Source of the DNA: Neoalteromonas arenosi
Lineage (GTDB): Bacteria; Pseudomonadota; Gammaproteobacteria; Enterobacterales; Alteromonadaceae
Assembly: GCF_030362855.1 (NCBI RefSeq)
Contig: NZ_JAUCBP010000002.1
Span: 372,001-436,000 of the forward strand
Direction: 5' to 3'
DNA length: 64,000 nucleotides
Shown: piece after piece, positions 36,217 to 46,310 of the stretch
Position numbering within the stretch: the stretch's first letter is position 1
Layout: every line of letters starts with the position of its first letter
The notes under the pieces: model-generated
Database searches by the model: none
What the model was told of the DNA's origin: nothing
Seen by the model: the letters and a program-made list of their open reading frames with translations, nothing else
Program-made: the position numbers and the translations under genes

Positions 36217-36715
36217 TATTATTGCCAACACGGGGTTACGCTTTGTGTGGATCTCAGTTGTAGTTTTGGTACTTGACCAATGGACTAAATTTGCGATTGT
36301 CGATTCGATGCGATTGTACGAATCAATTCAGGTCACTGGTTTTTTTAATTTGACCTACGTGCATAACTACGGCGCTGCCTTCAGTTTTTTGCATGATGCG
36401 GGTGGTTGGCAACGTTGGTTCTTCACTGCAATCGCCGTTGTAGTCAGTGCGTTGTTACTTTATTGGTTAAAACAAGCACCGAAACAACAGCTGCGATTGC
36501 CGATTGCGTTTAGTTTTATTTTAGGTGGTGCGATTGGTAATGTTTATGATCGCTTAGTGCACGGTTACGTAATAGATTTCCTAGATTTCTATTACCAGCA
36601 GTGGCATTGGCCTGCATTCAATGTTGCCGACAGCGCAATATTTATTGGCGCAGCCTTGTTGATAATCGATATGTTGTTTAGCAAAGAAAGCGAAGAGAAC
36701 CGAGAATCTAAATGA
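36209..36715 (+). CDS. lspA: lipoprotein signal peptidase (signal peptidase II)
   Basis: A 168-residue inner-membrane aspartyl protease with four hydrophobic helices that removes signal peptides from prolipoproteins. Catalytic aspartates lie in '[10 protein letters not shown]' and '[10 protein letters not shown]'; the start has the conserved '[10 protein letters not shown]' and '[15 protein letters not shown]'. I choose ATG 36209, behind GAGG and overlapping ileS by eight bases; ATG at 36185 would overlap by 32. It needs prolipoprotein from Lgt and is consistent with the lipoprotein peptidase elsewhere in the window. Confidence 0.96.
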   Translation: MPNIIANTGLRFVWISVVVLVLDQWTKFAIVDSMRLYESIQVTGFFNLTYVHNYGAAFSFLHDAGGWQRWFFTAIAVVVSALLLYWLKQAPKQQLRLPIAFSFILGGAIGNVYDRLVHGYVIDFLDFYYQQWHWPAFNVADSAIFIGAALLIIDMLFSKESEENRESK

Positions 36716-37167
36716 GCGATGATGTAATTACAGGCGCAAGCGAAGTGTTAATGCACTTCGATTTGAAACTGGAAGATGGCAGTGCTGCAGATAGCACCAG
36801 AGTGAATAATAAGCCTGCGAAACTGGTGATGGGCGATGGTAGTTTAACTGATAATTTTGAACGCTGTTTATTGGGGTTAAAGGAAGGCGACAAAAAGTCG
36901 TTTACCCTGGCACCAGAAGATGCGTTTGGTATGCCCAATCCAGACAATATCTATCACCTTGAACGCAGCCGCTTCGAACTCGAAGAGGGCGTACAAGAAG
37001 GGATGATTATTGGGTTTTCACAGCCTGACGGCAGCGAATTACCCGGCATTATTCGCAGCGTCGCTGGAGATTCAGTCACTGTGGACTTTAATCATCCATT
37101 AGCCGGACAGACCGTAATTTTTGACGTTGAAATTTTGGCGGTGAGAAATTCGCCAACCGTTCATTGA
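36712..37167 (+). CDS. fkpB: FKBP-type peptidyl-prolyl isomerase FkpB/SlpA
   Basis: A 151-residue FKBP-type isomerase of the SlpA/FkpB group, starting with ATGA overlap on lspA. Key segments are 'SEVLMHFDLKLEDG', 'LVMGDGSLTDNFERCLLGLKEGD' in part, 'DAFGMPNPDNIY', the inserted IF-type flap and 'VDFNHPLAGQTVIFDVEIL'. It is coupled to ispH downstream by 12 bases, the usual lspA-fkpB-ispH order. It lacks the His-rich tail of SlyD, a second relative at 46853-47335. Confidence 0.94.
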   Translation: MSDDVITGASEVLMHFDLKLEDGSAADSTRVNNKPAKLVMGDGSLTDNFERCLLGLKEGDKKSFTLAPEDAFGMPNPDNIYHLERSRFELEEGVQEGMIIGFSQPDGSELPGIIRSVAGDSVTVDFNHPLAGQTVIFDVEILAVRNSPTVH

Positions 37168-37179
37168 GGAACTGAATAG

Positions 37180-38124
37180 ATGCAAATTCATTTAGCCAAC
37201 CCGCGTGGATTTTGTGCCGGTGTCGATCGCGCAATCACGATTGTTGAGCGCGCGCTCGAGCTTTTTCAACCGCCGATTTATGTGCGTCATGAAGTGGTTC
37301 ACAATCGTTTCGTCGTTGATGGTTTAAAGCAGCGTGGCGCGGTGTTTGTCGATGAAATTGCGGAAGTTCCCGATGACAGTATTGTGATATTCAGTGCCCA
37401 CGGGGTATCGCAGAAAGTACGCCGGCAAGCTGATGAGCGCGGGCTGAAAGTCTTTGATGCAACCTGTCCGTTGGTTACAAAGGTGCATATGGAAGTCACC
37501 CGAGCCAGTAAGCGTGGTACAGAATGTATTCTTATTGGCCACCAAGGTCACCCTGAAGTGGAAGGAACCATGGGGCAATATCACAATGAAGAGGGTGGTA
37601 TTTATCTTGTCGAATCGTGTGCTGATGTTGCGTCACTAGAGGTCAAAGATCCGAGAAATTTATATTACTGCAGCCAAACAACCCTTTCGGTTGATGATAC
37701 AGCCGAAGTGATTGATGCACTGCGTGAGCGTTTTCCTGATATTGAAGGGCCGCGTAAGGATGATATTTGCTACGCCACGCAAAATCGACAAGACGCGGTG
37801 CGCGAACTTTCAGCCGATTGCGATGTTGTACTTGTTGTTGGAGCACAGAATAGCTCTAATTCTAACCGCTTACGGGAACTCGCGGAGAAGATTGGTGCAA
37901 AAGCTTATTTGATCGCAGGGGCAGATTGTATTCAGCGAGAATGGTTAGAGAATGCTAATCACATCGGTGTTACCGCTGGCGCATCGGCGCCGGAGGTATT
38001 GGTACAAGCGGTAATCGCTCAATTGAAAGAATGGGGAGCGGTTAGCGCCACTGAGCGTCAAGGACGCGAAGAAAATGTTGAGTTCGCAGTGCCTAAGGAA
38101 TTACGCATCAAGCATATCAGTTAG
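37180..38124 (+). CDS. ispH: 4-hydroxy-3-methylbut-2-enyl diphosphate reductase
   Basis: A 314-residue 4Fe-4S enzyme, last step of the MEP isoprenoid route, giving IPP and DMAPP. The cluster cysteines are C12 in '[12 protein letters not shown]', the one in 'FDATCPLV' and the one in '[11 protein letters not shown]'. Substrate-binding residues appear in 'HEVVHNRFV', 'FSAHGVS', '[12 protein letters not shown]' and 'NSSNSNRL'. Start ATG follows a GAGGA by a normal gap. It ends the ribF operon. Confidence 0.97.
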   Translation: MQIHLANPRGFCAGVDRAITIVERALELFQPPIYVRHEVVHNRFVVDGLKQRGAVFVDEIAEVPDDSIVIFSAHGVSQKVRRQADERGLKVFDATCPLVTKVHMEVTRASKRGTECILIGHQGHPEVEGTMGQYHNEEGGIYLVESCADVASLEVKDPRNLYYCSQTTLSVDDTAEVIDALRERFPDIEGPRKDDICYATQNRQDAVRELSADCDVVLVVGAQNSSNSNRLRELAEKIGAKAYLIAGADCIQREWLENANHIGVTAGASAPEVLVQAVIAQLKEWGAVSATERQGREENVEFAVPKELRIKHIS

Positions 38125-38130
38125 TGTTTA

Positions 38131-38175
38131 TACCTGCACACAGGGAGTGTTTAAGTGCAGGTACGCTGTTTTTAT
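38131..38175 (+). terminator. terminator after ispH
   Basis: TACCTGCAC and GTGCAGGTA form a 9-bp stem with a 15-base loop, followed after a few bases by a short T-run. It separates ispH from the pilin genes. Confidence 0.6.
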
Positions 38176-38283
38176 ACTTATCCCCACGTCACAATAACAT
38201 TTCCTAAGTAAATTTGCGTTAACGTATACCCACTTCGTATGCGGCGCTTGCGTGTCGCAATACGAAAAAGCGATTTTAATGGA

Positions 38284-38937
38284 ATGATTGATAGCACGGT
38301 GAGCGAAGTAACACTACCTAGCACAGGACCTACGCAGAAACAGGCAGGCGTGGGAATGATTGAAGTGCTAGTAACCTTATTTATTTTATCGGTCGGCTTG
38401 CTCGGCGTAGCATCTTTGCAATTTATTGGTTCCTTTTCTAACGCCGATGCACTCAGCCGAACCCAGGCCGTTTTAGTCGCTCAGCAAATGAGCGAGCGCT
38501 TGCGTGCCAGCGCGGTGTCATCCACACAAGGTGATGGCGTGGTAGTGAATAATGATTATTTTGATGCCAATCTTTATAACTTTACCAATTTGTCGTGTAA
38601 TTCTGGCGCACAACCTTACGACTGTTTCTGCCAAGCACATCCTGCAACAATCCCAAATTGCTCACAAAATAGTTGTACTGCGGCGGAATTTGCTGCATTT
38701 GATGCCTACGAAATGTCTTGCGCCGCAGTAAATACTAATCCACTTATCGAACTCGAACTCACCTGTGTTGATAACAACGCTCTTGATACTGATGCATGTA
38801 GCGTCGGCTCCAGACATCGTATCATTTTGGCGTGGCCGGTAGAGCAGTGGCAAGGCAATAGTCGAGCACTGAATACCGATTGTTTAGTGGGGCGATCTGG
38901 CGATCACGATTGCGTGATCCTGGAGGTAACTCTGTGA
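38284..38937 (+). CDS. pilV: type IV pilus modification protein PilV
   Basis: A 217-residue minor pilin. The prepilin peptidase site is read as 'QAG|VGMIEVLVTLF' with Glu at +5 and Val, not Phe, at +1; the hydrophobic helix 'FILSVGLLGVASLQ' follows. It carries many cysteines, suggesting disulfides. Two ATGs are possible: 38284 gives a 23-residue leader, 38239 gives about 38; both lack a strong ribosome binding site, so I prefer the shorter. The stop overlaps the pilW GTG by four bases. It starts a pilV-pilW-pilX-pilY1-pilE set that primes pilus assembly and forms the tip. Confidence 0.8.
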   Translation: MIDSTVSEVTLPSTGPTQKQAGVGMIEVLVTLFILSVGLLGVASLQFIGSFSNADALSRTQAVLVAQQMSERLRASAVSSTQGDGVVVNNDYFDANLYNFTNLSCNSGAQPYDCFCQAHPATIPNCSQNSCTAAEFAAFDAYEMSCAAVNTNPLIELELTCVDNNALDTDACSVGSRHRIILAWPVEQWQGNSRALNTDCLVGRSGDHDCVILEVTL

Positions 38938-39800
38938 ATACCAGACGTACCAGCGGGTTTACGCTAATAGAAATTATGATAACTCTGGCATTGGGTTTAT
39001 TGATTTCCGGAGCGATTATACAAGTGATGGTCTCAAACTCAGTCGCAGATCGTCTGAACCGCGCGATTGCCTCGGCACAAGAAAGTGGCCGATTTATCGT
39101 TAACCGGTTACGCAGTGATGTCATTATGGCGGGCCGGTACGACCTTCTAGATGGCAACCTAAACCGTGCAGTTGATGTGGTTGAAGAAGCGGCATTTGTG
39201 CAAAATCACCCTATTCCGTTACCCGGCGACTTTGCTGTCCGTCCTGTCCTTGGCGCTATTGAAGGTCCCAATACGGGGGATAGTGACGTACTGGTGATTA
39301 GCTTGCAAACCGATAGAGATTGTCGGGGGTACACTCTAGGTTATAACAACAACGATCAGTTTTATGTCGTCAATGAGTACTTCTTGGATGGTTCTCAGCT
39401 AAAGTGTCGGGGTTTTGATGGCCGTTATTTACGCGGTCAAAAGCCAGCCGCCGGTCACAATGGCCATGCCGCGTTTACGTTGCTTGATGACGTCGAAAGT
39501 TTCCAAGTGCTATATGGAGTGGCCAACCCTCTTATTGCTGGCGACGATTCAGCGCGTCCAGTCCAGTACATTCCTGCGGATCAACTTTTAGGGGCAATAG
39601 CAGCGAATGGTCAAGTCGTCGCGGTGCGAATTGGTGTGTTGGTCAAAGGCGATGGGCAAGTCAAAATTTCTCAGTCAGCCAGTTTTGTGTTGTTAAATGA
39701 GGATCCCATATCGCCTGGGTCAGATCACATTTACAAACAGTTTGAAGTGACTATTGCATTGCGCAATATGAAAAATTTCGTACGGAGTGTCAGCTTGTGA
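38934..39800 (+). CDS. pilW: type IV pilus minor pilin PilW
   Basis: A 288-residue minor pilin starting at GTG behind GGAGG. The leader is very short: 'NTRRTSG|FTLIEIMITLALGLL', a canonical prepilin cleavage site with Phe +1 and Glu +5, followed by 'ISGAIIQVMVS'. The C-terminal region 'IRVGVLVKGDG' matches PilW proteins. An in-frame ATG-like start at 38880 lies inside pilV and lacks support. The stop overlaps the pilX GTG by four bases. Confidence 0.88.
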   Translation: MNTRRTSGFTLIEIMITLALGLLISGAIIQVMVSNSVADRLNRAIASAQESGRFIVNRLRSDVIMAGRYDLLDGNLNRAVDVVEEAAFVQNHPIPLPGDFAVRPVLGAIEGPNTGDSDVLVISLQTDRDCRGYTLGYNNNDQFYVVNEYFLDGSQLKCRGFDGRYLRGQKPAAGHNGHAAFTLLDDVESFQVLYGVANPLIAGDDSARPVQYIPADQLLGAIAANGQVVAVRIGVLVKGDGQVKISQSASFVLLNEDPISPGSDHIYKQFEVTIALRNMKNFVRSVSL

Positions 39801-40360
39801 AGCAACGTGGTTTGGTGATGGTGTTTGCACTGCTTATTTTACTTTCTTTAACCGTATTAGGTGTCGCTTCGGTATCAAGCGGCTTAATGCAAAATAAAAT
39901 GGCAACATCGATGGAGCAAAGTAGCCTCGCGTTTGATGCCGCAGAAGCGGCCATTGCAGGTGTTGTTTTTGAATCTGAAGATGAAACGTTATTAACCAAT
40001 CCCAACTTGAGTGATCCCCTTTCAGACGCACGTCAAGGCAATATCTTCGACCCCACGGCTGACACATTGAGTTGTTTTGATGTAAATGGCTGGACTAATC
40101 GTACCATGACGCAAGCGGGGTTGACGGTTGGTCAAAATCACAACAACGCAGGTAGTTATGACAACAACCCACCCGTAAATAGCTGGTCTCGTACTGCTTT
40201 TATGCGCGAACAACCCTGCCGTGGTTCGAGTAATGTGATTGGGGGCAGCAACATCAATTGTCACGTTTTTGTCGTGCGCGGATGCGGTCAGGTTAGTGGT
40301 AAAAGTTACGTGGTTGCGAATAGCCTTACCGCAGCAGTTTTTGCTCCGGCATCGCAATAA
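39797..40360 (+). CDS. pilX: type IV pilus assembly protein PilX
   Basis: A 187-residue pilin-like protein beginning 'MKQRGLVMVFALLILLSLTV', with the short basic leader and hydrophobic N-terminal helix usual for PilX, which lacks the Glu +5 of main pilins. 'MEQSSLAFDAAEAAI' matches the PilX N-terminal domain ending. The C-terminal domain has several cysteines. It starts at GTG overlapping the pilW stop and is followed by pilY1 15 bases on. Confidence 0.85.
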   Translation: MKQRGLVMVFALLILLSLTVLGVASVSSGLMQNKMATSMEQSSLAFDAAEAAIAGVVFESEDETLLTNPNLSDPLSDARQGNIFDPTADTLSCFDVNGWTNRTMTQAGLTVGQNHNNAGSYDNNPPVNSWSRTAFMREQPCRGSSNVIGGSNINCHVFVVRGCGQVSGKSYVVANSLTAAVFAPASQ

Positions 40361-40375
40361 ACAGAGGTTCTAAAC

Positions 40376-43300
40376 ATGAATTGGCGGGCTAAAATCAAAA
40401 GCAGTATCGTTGTTACCAGTATGATACTTAGTGCCATGATCAGTGCTACAGCCATGGGTGATGATCTAGATATATACATCGGTTCAGGAAGCACGGCTGT
40501 TACCTATAACCCTAACGTAATGTTTATCATGGATACCTCCGGTAGCATGTCGAATAAAGACGGTACAACTGAGTCGCGTATGCTGCGCGTGCAAAATGCA
40601 CTAAAAGACGCGTTGCGTGAAGCCACTAATATTAACGCGGGGTTGATGCGTTTTTCTGATTTTGGTGGACCGGTTTTATACCCTGTGCGTGATATCGACC
40701 AACCCGTACAGCCAGAGATTATTACGTCAATCGCCGAGGGCGACGACGATGCATCGGAGAGCAACAGTGGCATAATATCAGTCAGTAATAACCAGCTAGC
40801 GCTTACACAAGGTACTGGTAAAGTATACACGGGACTACGCTATCAGAACTTGAATATTCCTCAAGGTGCGAAAATTACCAATGCGTTTTTGCGCTTTACC
40901 TCGTCGCAGTTAAATACCAGCGCTTCCACTATTACCATTCGAGCTGAAAGCGTCGCCGATGCAGCACCCTTTACTACAACCCCCAATGATATCAGTGGCC
41001 GACCAATGACTTCATCGAACGTAGAATGGAGCCTCGAGAATGATTTTCCATTAAGCGGTGAAACCATTGTTACCCCCAGCATTGTCGATGTCGTACAGGA
41101 AGTTGTAAATCAAAATGGTTGGTGTGGCGGTAATAACTTAAATATCCTGTTAGAGGGTACCAGTAGCGATGCGACAAGTGCTCGCTTGGCTTATGCTAAT
41201 GAAGAAGGTACTGGGCGATCGCCGCAACTGGTTGTTAGTTACGATGACTCAACAGCTACAGGCTGTGTGAATGGTCGTTTGACGTACCAAGTGAGCTCCA
41301 ACAATAACAATGCGGAAGAACGCAGCGACGGTTATCAGTCAACCGGTAGCGAGTTGACGTTTAGCAGTTCAAGCAATGCCTATATTGGTACGCGATTTAG
41401 GAATATAAATATTCCACAGGGCGCTACCATAACCAATGCCTATTTAGAGTTTACTGCCTATCAAACCAATACAGGTGGTGGCGCAAGTATGACTATTTCG
41501 GCTGCGAATGTGGGTAGCTCTAAAGGTTTTAATAACTACAAACGCTTTACCTTACGCGATACACCGAAAACAGCTGGGATCACTTGGTCAAATATTCCTG
41601 ATTTTTATAAAAACAGCGTTTATCAATCGCCTCCGGTAACTTCGCTAGTGCAACAGATTGTCAATCGAGGTGATTGGCAGCCCAATAATAACATGACGTT
41701 TATTTACTCGAATTTTACCGGCAAACGCGGAGCGTATACATATCGCGGTAAACCGTCAGGCTCGGTAGTCTTAGTCATTGAATATCAGGGCAATGCAGTG
41801 CCAGGAACCACAGCGACAGTGCGTCAACACTTAGTGAGTCAGGTGGATGACTTGAGTGCTAGTGGCTATACGCCAATTGTTGATACCCTTTATGAAGCAA
41901 CGCAGTACTTCGGCGGTCGAGATGTATATTATGGTCTAGAAAGGGGCACAAGCTCAGTAAGCAGCACAGTACGCCGGAATACCCGCGTGAGTCATCGTGC
42001 CTCCTACATTGGCCAAGCATCTGTGCGACCACCGGGTTGTACAGACGACAATTTAAGTAGCTCGAACTGTATTGGCGAATATATTCCTTCTGGAGCGGTA
42101 TACCAATCACCGATCGTCGACTTGCAGTGCCAAACAAACAACCACATTGTATTACTGTCTGATGGTCAGGCGAACAACAATCACAGCGTTGATGAGATTC
42201 AATTATTATTGGGAACGACGTGCACTGGGTCCGGCGGTGAAAAATGCGGGATTGATTTAGTCAAAAACTTAAGCCGAGCCAATCAATCTAAAATAGATGC
42301 ACGCATTATTACCCATACTATTGGATTTGCTGCGAATGCAACGGCCAACAATTTCTTAAACCAACTAGCCTTGCAAAGCGGTGGTGGATTCTACACCGCT
42401 AACAATAGTGCTGATTTGGTTGAGGCCTTCCAAACGATATTGCGCTCGGTAAAAGATGTTAACGCGACATTCGTTTCACCCGGGGTAGCCGTTAACCAGT
42501 TAAACCGTCTAACTCACCGCGACGAGCTTTATTTTGCGTTGTTTAAACCTTCTGAGGGTACTATATGGCCGGGTAACCTGAAAAAATATCGTATCGACGG
42601 TGATAAGATCATTGATAAAAATGGTTTAGATGCCGTAGATACGATCACGGGATTCTTTGCTGAAAACAGTCATTCCTATTGGTCAGTACTCGCTGATGGT
42701 AACGACGTTCGCGAGGGTGGCGCAGCCAGTCAAGTATCTGCTTCTCGCAACATTTATACCTTTAATTCACCGGGTACTATTGCATCGTCAAGTAATAGTT
42801 TGAATGAATCGAATTCGTTGATCACAGCAGAGATGTTAGGGATAGACAACGAACCAACCCCTGCCATATTGCGTGATACCGTGCTGAAATGGGCGCGAGG
42901 CGTTGACGTGCGAGATGACGACGGTGATGGCTCAACTTCAGATGTGCGCTATCAAATGGGTGACCCGATCCACAGCCAGCCAGTGATTGTTAATTATTCG
43001 CAATCTGACAGCGCTATCTTTGTTGCCACGAACCATGGTTTCTTGCATTCGATAGATTCAGATACTGGGCTGGAAAACTTTGCAATTATTCCCGAAGAGT
43101 TACTGAGTAACTTACATCCAATTTATCGCAACACCTCAACCTTTAATCATATTTACGGGTTGGACGGCGATATGGTTTTACGCACGGTAGGCAACAAGAC
43201 CTATCTGTATGTTGGTATGCGTCGCGGAGGGAGAAACTATTATGTCTTCGATGTAACTAGCAAAACCTCGCCGCGCTTGGTGTTTAAAGTGGAAGGCGGC

Positions 43301-44470
43301 AGTGTGGGCTTTGAAGAGCTTGGGCAGACCTGGTCACGCCCTACCATTACCAAGATCAAGTTTGGAGGTATGAGCAAAAATGTAATGATCTTTGGTGGTG
43401 GTTATGACGAGGATCAGGACGCCAAAACAGTGCGCTCGCCTGACGCCTTAGGCAATGCAGTTTATATCATTGATGCGGATAGTGGACAGCTATTATGGAA
43501 GGCAAGTAAAGCCGATGCCGACCTAAACTTAACAGATATGCAATACAGCATCCCTGCTCGTATTTCAGTGATTGATCGCAACAACGACGGCTATGCCGAT
43601 CATATGTACGTTGCTGATATGGGCGGCCAGTTGTTCCGTTTTGACATATACAATGGTGAGACGGGTAATGATTTGATTAAGGGCAAGCTGATGGCTGACT
43701 TTGCCGGTAATACTACTGCTGACAATCGTCGCTTCTATTACGGGCCTGATGTGTCAGAGGTTAGCCTCGGTGATGATTTGTATTATGCGGTAGCCGTAGG
43801 TTCAGGCTTCCGGGCGGGTCCATTGGATACGCAAATTGAAGACCGTTTTTACATGATCAAAGACGAAGGCGTTTTCAATCTTGACGAAAATGGCCTTTAC
43901 AAGTTACCGGGCGTACCGGTTATAGAAGGGGACTTGTACGATGCGACCGATCATTTATTAACTTCTAGTGATGAAACAACGCGCGGTATCGCCAGCAACA
44001 AGCTACAACAAACGCAAGGCTGGGTGTTGCGTTTGACCACTGGTGGTGAAAAGGTGTTATCTTCGCCTTTAATCTTAGACTACAAAATTTTCTATACAAC
44101 TTATGTGCCGGCAAGTTCGAGTAACAGTACTTGTGCGCCACCGACAGGTAACAGTCGAGCGTATTTAGTTAATTTGTTTAATGCCAACGCTGTCGATGAT
44201 TTAAATGAAACAGGGGAATTGGATAGTGGTGATCGGTTTGCGCAATTGAAACAAACTGGGATAGCGCCCGATACTAAAATTCTGATTGAAGACATTGTCC
44301 AGCCAGTCGTTTGTTTAGGCACAGAATGTGTGTCAGCGGTGATTAAAGTTGATAATAACGGCAACCAGCAGGCATGTAATTCTGACTTTGAATGTTTAGC
44401 TCAAAACATTTACGGTCGATTTGAGCGGGTTCAACGCAGCAGTTGGGAGACAGAAATTGAAAGACAGTAA
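40376..44470 (+). CDS. pilY1: PilY1 type IV pilus tip/adhesin protein with VWA domain
   Basis: A 1364-residue protein with a cleavable signal (about 1-27, ending 'ATAMG'). A von Willebrand A domain opens with the metal site 'FIMDTSGSMSN' (D53, S55, S57) and resumes near 480-720 ('IVLLSDGQANNN'). Between, residues 118-290 and 302-472 are two similar beta-rich repeats that interrupt the VWA fold. The C-terminal half is a PilY1 beta-propeller ('GDPIHSQPVIVNY') with a calcium loop 'DRNNDGYAD' and an acidic 'DDDGDGS' loop. PilY1 works with minor pilins at the pilus tip, binding surfaces and calcium. GAGG precedes the ATG. Confidence 0.92.
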   Translation: MNWRAKIKSSIVVTSMILSAMISATAMGDDLDIYIGSGSTAVTYNPNVMFIMDTSGSMSNKDGTTESRMLRVQNALKDALREATNINAGLMRFSDFGGPVLYPVRDIDQPVQPEIITSIAEGDDDASESNSGIISVSNNQLALTQGTGKVYTGLRYQNLNIPQGAKITNAFLRFTSSQLNTSASTITIRAESVADAAPFTTTPNDISGRPMTSSNVEWSLENDFPLSGETIVTPSIVDVVQEVVNQNGWCGGNNLNILLEGTSSDATSARLAYANEEGTGRSPQLVVSYDDSTATGCVNGRLTYQVSSNNNNAEERSDGYQSTGSELTFSSSSNAYIGTRFRNINIPQGATITNAYLEFTAYQTNTGGGASMTISAANVGSSKGFNNYKRFTLRDTPKTAGITWSNIPDFYKNSVYQSPPVTSLVQQIVNRGDWQPNNNMTFIYSNFTGKRGAYTYRGKPSGSVVLVIEYQGNAVPGTTATVRQHLVSQVDDLSASGYTPIVDTLYEATQYFGGRDVYYGLERGTSSVSSTVRRNTRVSHRASYIGQASVRPPGCTDDNLSSSNCIGEYIPSGAVYQSPIVDLQCQTNNHIVLLSDGQANNNHSVDEIQLLLGTTCTGSGGEKCGIDLVKNLSRANQSKIDARIITHTIGFAANATANNFLNQLALQSGGGFYTANNSADLVEAFQTILRSVKDVNATFVSPGVAVNQLNRLTHRDELYFALFKPSEGTIWPGNLKKYRIDGDKIIDKNGLDAVDTITGFFAENSHSYWSVLADGNDVREGGAASQVSASRNIYTFNSPGTIASSSNSLNESNSLITAEMLGIDNEPTPAILRDTVLKWARGVDVRDDDGDGSTSDVRYQMGDPIHSQPVIVNYSQSDSAIFVATNHGFLHSIDSDTGLENFAIIPEELLSNLHPIYRNTSTFNHIYGLDGDMVLRTVGNKTYLYVGMRRGGRNYYVFDVTSKTSPRLVFKVEGGSVGFEELGQTWSRPTITKIKFGGMSKNVMIFGGGYDEDQDAKTVRSPDALGNAVYIIDADSGQLLWKASKADADLNLTDMQYSIPARISVIDRNNDGYADHMYVADMGGQLFRFDIYNGETGNDLIKGKLMADFAGNTTADNRRFYYGPDVSEVSLGDDLYYAVAVGSGFRAGPLDTQIEDRFYMIKDEGVFNLDENGLYKLPGVPVIEGDLYDATDHLLTSSDETTRGIASNKLQQTQGWVLRLTTGGEKVLSSPLILDYKIFYTTYVPASSSNSTCAPPTGNSRAYLVNLFNANAVDDLNETGELDSGDRFAQLKQTGIAPDTKILIEDIVQPVVCLGTECVSAVIKVDNNGNQQACNSDFECLAQNIYGRFERVQRSSWETEIERQ
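40727..41245 (+). repeat. first beta-rich repeat inside the PilY1 VWA domain
   Basis: Residues about 118-290 contain 'YTGLRYQNLNIPQGAKITNA' followed by 'FLRFTSS' and end 'QLVVSYD'. The same sequence of elements recurs in the next repeat, with YIGTRFRNINIPQGATITNA as counterpart. Such units resemble DNRLRE-type beta-sandwich domains; the family name is a recollection. Confidence 0.7.
41279..41791 (+). repeat. second beta-rich repeat inside the PilY1 VWA domain
   Basis: Residues about 302-472, homologous to the first repeat: 'RFRNINIPQGATITNAYLEF', then 'ITWSNIPDF' and the closing 'VVLVIEYQ'. The VWA sequence resumes immediately after. Confidence 0.7.
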
Positions 44471-44948
44471 ATCACATATTGATGCAAAGCGACGCTTTCA
44501 AGGCTTCACCTTGATTGAGTTAATGATTGTAGTGGCAATTGTCGGCATCATAACTGCGATCGCTTACCCATCCTATCAAGGCATGCTCAAAGGCAGTAAT
44601 CGCAGCACTGCGCAAGCTGATTTGATGGCTTTTGCAGCCGCAATGGAGCGTCACAAAGCGGCAAACTTCACATACCAAGGTGCCGCTGATGGTGGAGGAA
44701 GTACGGGTACGCCGGGTGTTTTTCAAACGCATTCACCGGCATCTGAACCCGCCGCTAACAAGCGCTATGATCTTACGATAGATACAGTGTCAGCCAATGG
44801 TATTAGTTACCGTATTAAAGCCACACCGGTCAGCGGCAGCGTGCAAGCGGACGACGGTGCCCTTTATGTATTCAGTGATGGTCGTAAAGCGTGGGATCAA
44901 GACAATAACGGTAGTCTGGCGCAGTCTGAATATTGTTGGAACTGTTAG
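44457..44948 (+). CDS. pilE: type IV pilin protein PilE
   Basis: A 163-residue pilin-type protein. It starts at TTG 44457 behind GGGAGA, giving the leader 'KDSKSHIDAKRRFQG' then '|FTLIELMIVVAIVGIITAIA', a canonical prepilin site with Phe +1 and Glu +5. An upstream in-frame start (44421) would run inside pilY1 and is rejected. The C-terminal 'CWNC' pair probably forms the pilin disulfide. It overlaps the pilY1 stop by 14 bases and closes the pilus set; such PilE proteins are minor pilins in this gene order. Confidence 0.88.
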   Translation: MKDSKSHIDAKRRFQGFTLIELMIVVAIVGIITAIAYPSYQGMLKGSNRSTAQADLMAFAAAMERHKAANFTYQGAADGGGSTGTPGVFQTHSPASEPAANKRYDLTIDTVSANGISYRIKATPVSGSVQADDGALYVFSDGRKAWDQDNNGSLAQSEYCWNC

Positions 44949-44954
44949 AATAAT

Positions 44955-44978
44955 TGGCGGCAGAATTGACTGCCGCCA
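44955..44978. terminator. shared hairpin between pilE and glnB
   Basis: TGGCGGCAG and CTGCCGCCA form a 9-bp stem with a 6-base loop in the convergent gap. T-rich sequence follows on both sides but no long T-run, so bidirectional ending is likely but not certain. Confidence 0.65.
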
Positions 44979-44986
44979 GCTTTGCT

Positions 44987-45325
<339 letters not shown>

Positions 45326-46174
45326 TTATTCACCGTCGTAAATTGTAGGGATAGGAACGCGTTTGTGCTGCGTTTTAGTATAGATATACAACAGTTTTTC
45401 GGAAACCGCATCAGCAACTTCTTTACCTTCGAGGAAATCGTCAATCTGGTCATAAGTGAGACCAAGTGCCGCTTCATCCGCTTTTTGCGGTTCAAGCGAT
45501 TCTAAATCAGCGGTTGGAGCTTTGAGAATAATTTTATCCGGGGCGCCAAGGTGCTTAGCGATTTGTCGAACTTGCCGTTTACTCAAGCCAAATAATGGCA
45601 CTAAGTCACAGGCCCCATCGCCGTATTTGGTATAGAAACCAGTAATATTTTCTGCCGAGTGGTCAGTACCCAAAACTAAACCGTCAACCATTCCAGCGAT
45701 CTCATATTGAACAACCATTCGTGTCCGTGCTTTGACATTGCCTTTCACAAAGTCGCGTTTTCCAGAGTCGTTCGGTAACAGTTCAGAGGCCGCTAAGGCT
45801 GCTGTGGTTTCTTCATCAATAGCATCAGCACCAGGTTTAACATTTACGGTTACGGCTTTTGATGGCTGAATAAAATCGATTGACGCTTGCGCGTCGTCTT
45901 CATCGGCCTGAGTATCATAAGGCAAGCGTACAGCGATAAATTGATAATGCTCTTGATGTTCTTCATTTAGCTCATTCACCGCTAACTGAGCTAATCGACC
46001 AAGGGTACAAGAGTCGATACCGCCACTTATTCCCAGCACCAAACTATTAAGCCCAGATTGGCGTAGTTGAGTTTTTATAAAGTTTACGCGTCGTGTTACT
46101 TCATAGTTGACATCAATCTGCGGTAGAACTCGCATTTCATCAATGACAGACTGTTTTATAGTGGCATTAACCAT
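45326..46174 (-). CDS. nadE: ammonia-dependent NAD(+) synthetase
   Basis: A 282-residue NH3-dependent NAD synthetase, amidating deamido-NAD. The PP-loop ATP site is '[15 protein letters not shown]', with '[19 protein letters not shown]' and '[14 protein letters not shown]' forming the substrate pocket and '[14 protein letters not shown]' the conserved loop. There is no glutaminase domain, so it uses free ammonia. The start is ATG 46174. The PII gene follows with no gap. nadB, the first de novo NAD enzyme, lies 4 kb away on the same strand. Confidence 0.95.
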   Translation of the reverse strand: MVNATIKQSVIDEMRVLPQIDVNYEVTRRVNFIKTQLRQSGLNSLVLGISGGIDSCTLGRLAQLAVNELNEEHQEHYQFIAVRLPYDTQADEDDAQASIDFIQPSKAVTVNVKPGADAIDEETTAALAASELLPNDSGKRDFVKGNVKARTRMVVQYEIAGMVDGLVLGTDHSAENITGFYTKYGDGACDLVPLFGLSKRQVRQIAKHLGAPDKIILKAPTADLESLEPQKADEAALGLTYDQIDDFLEGKEVADAVSEKLLYIYTKTQHKRVPIPTIYDGE

Positions 46175-46310
46175 AGGTGATTTATCCCGTATTCCCTAAA
46201 CTAAACAATGGTGTGGTATGGATACTACTAAGCGAGCGTGGTTTGCGATACCCAAAACCGACAAAATTTGTGTATGTTACGCTTACGATATTACCATTGA
46301 GAGAGTTCAA

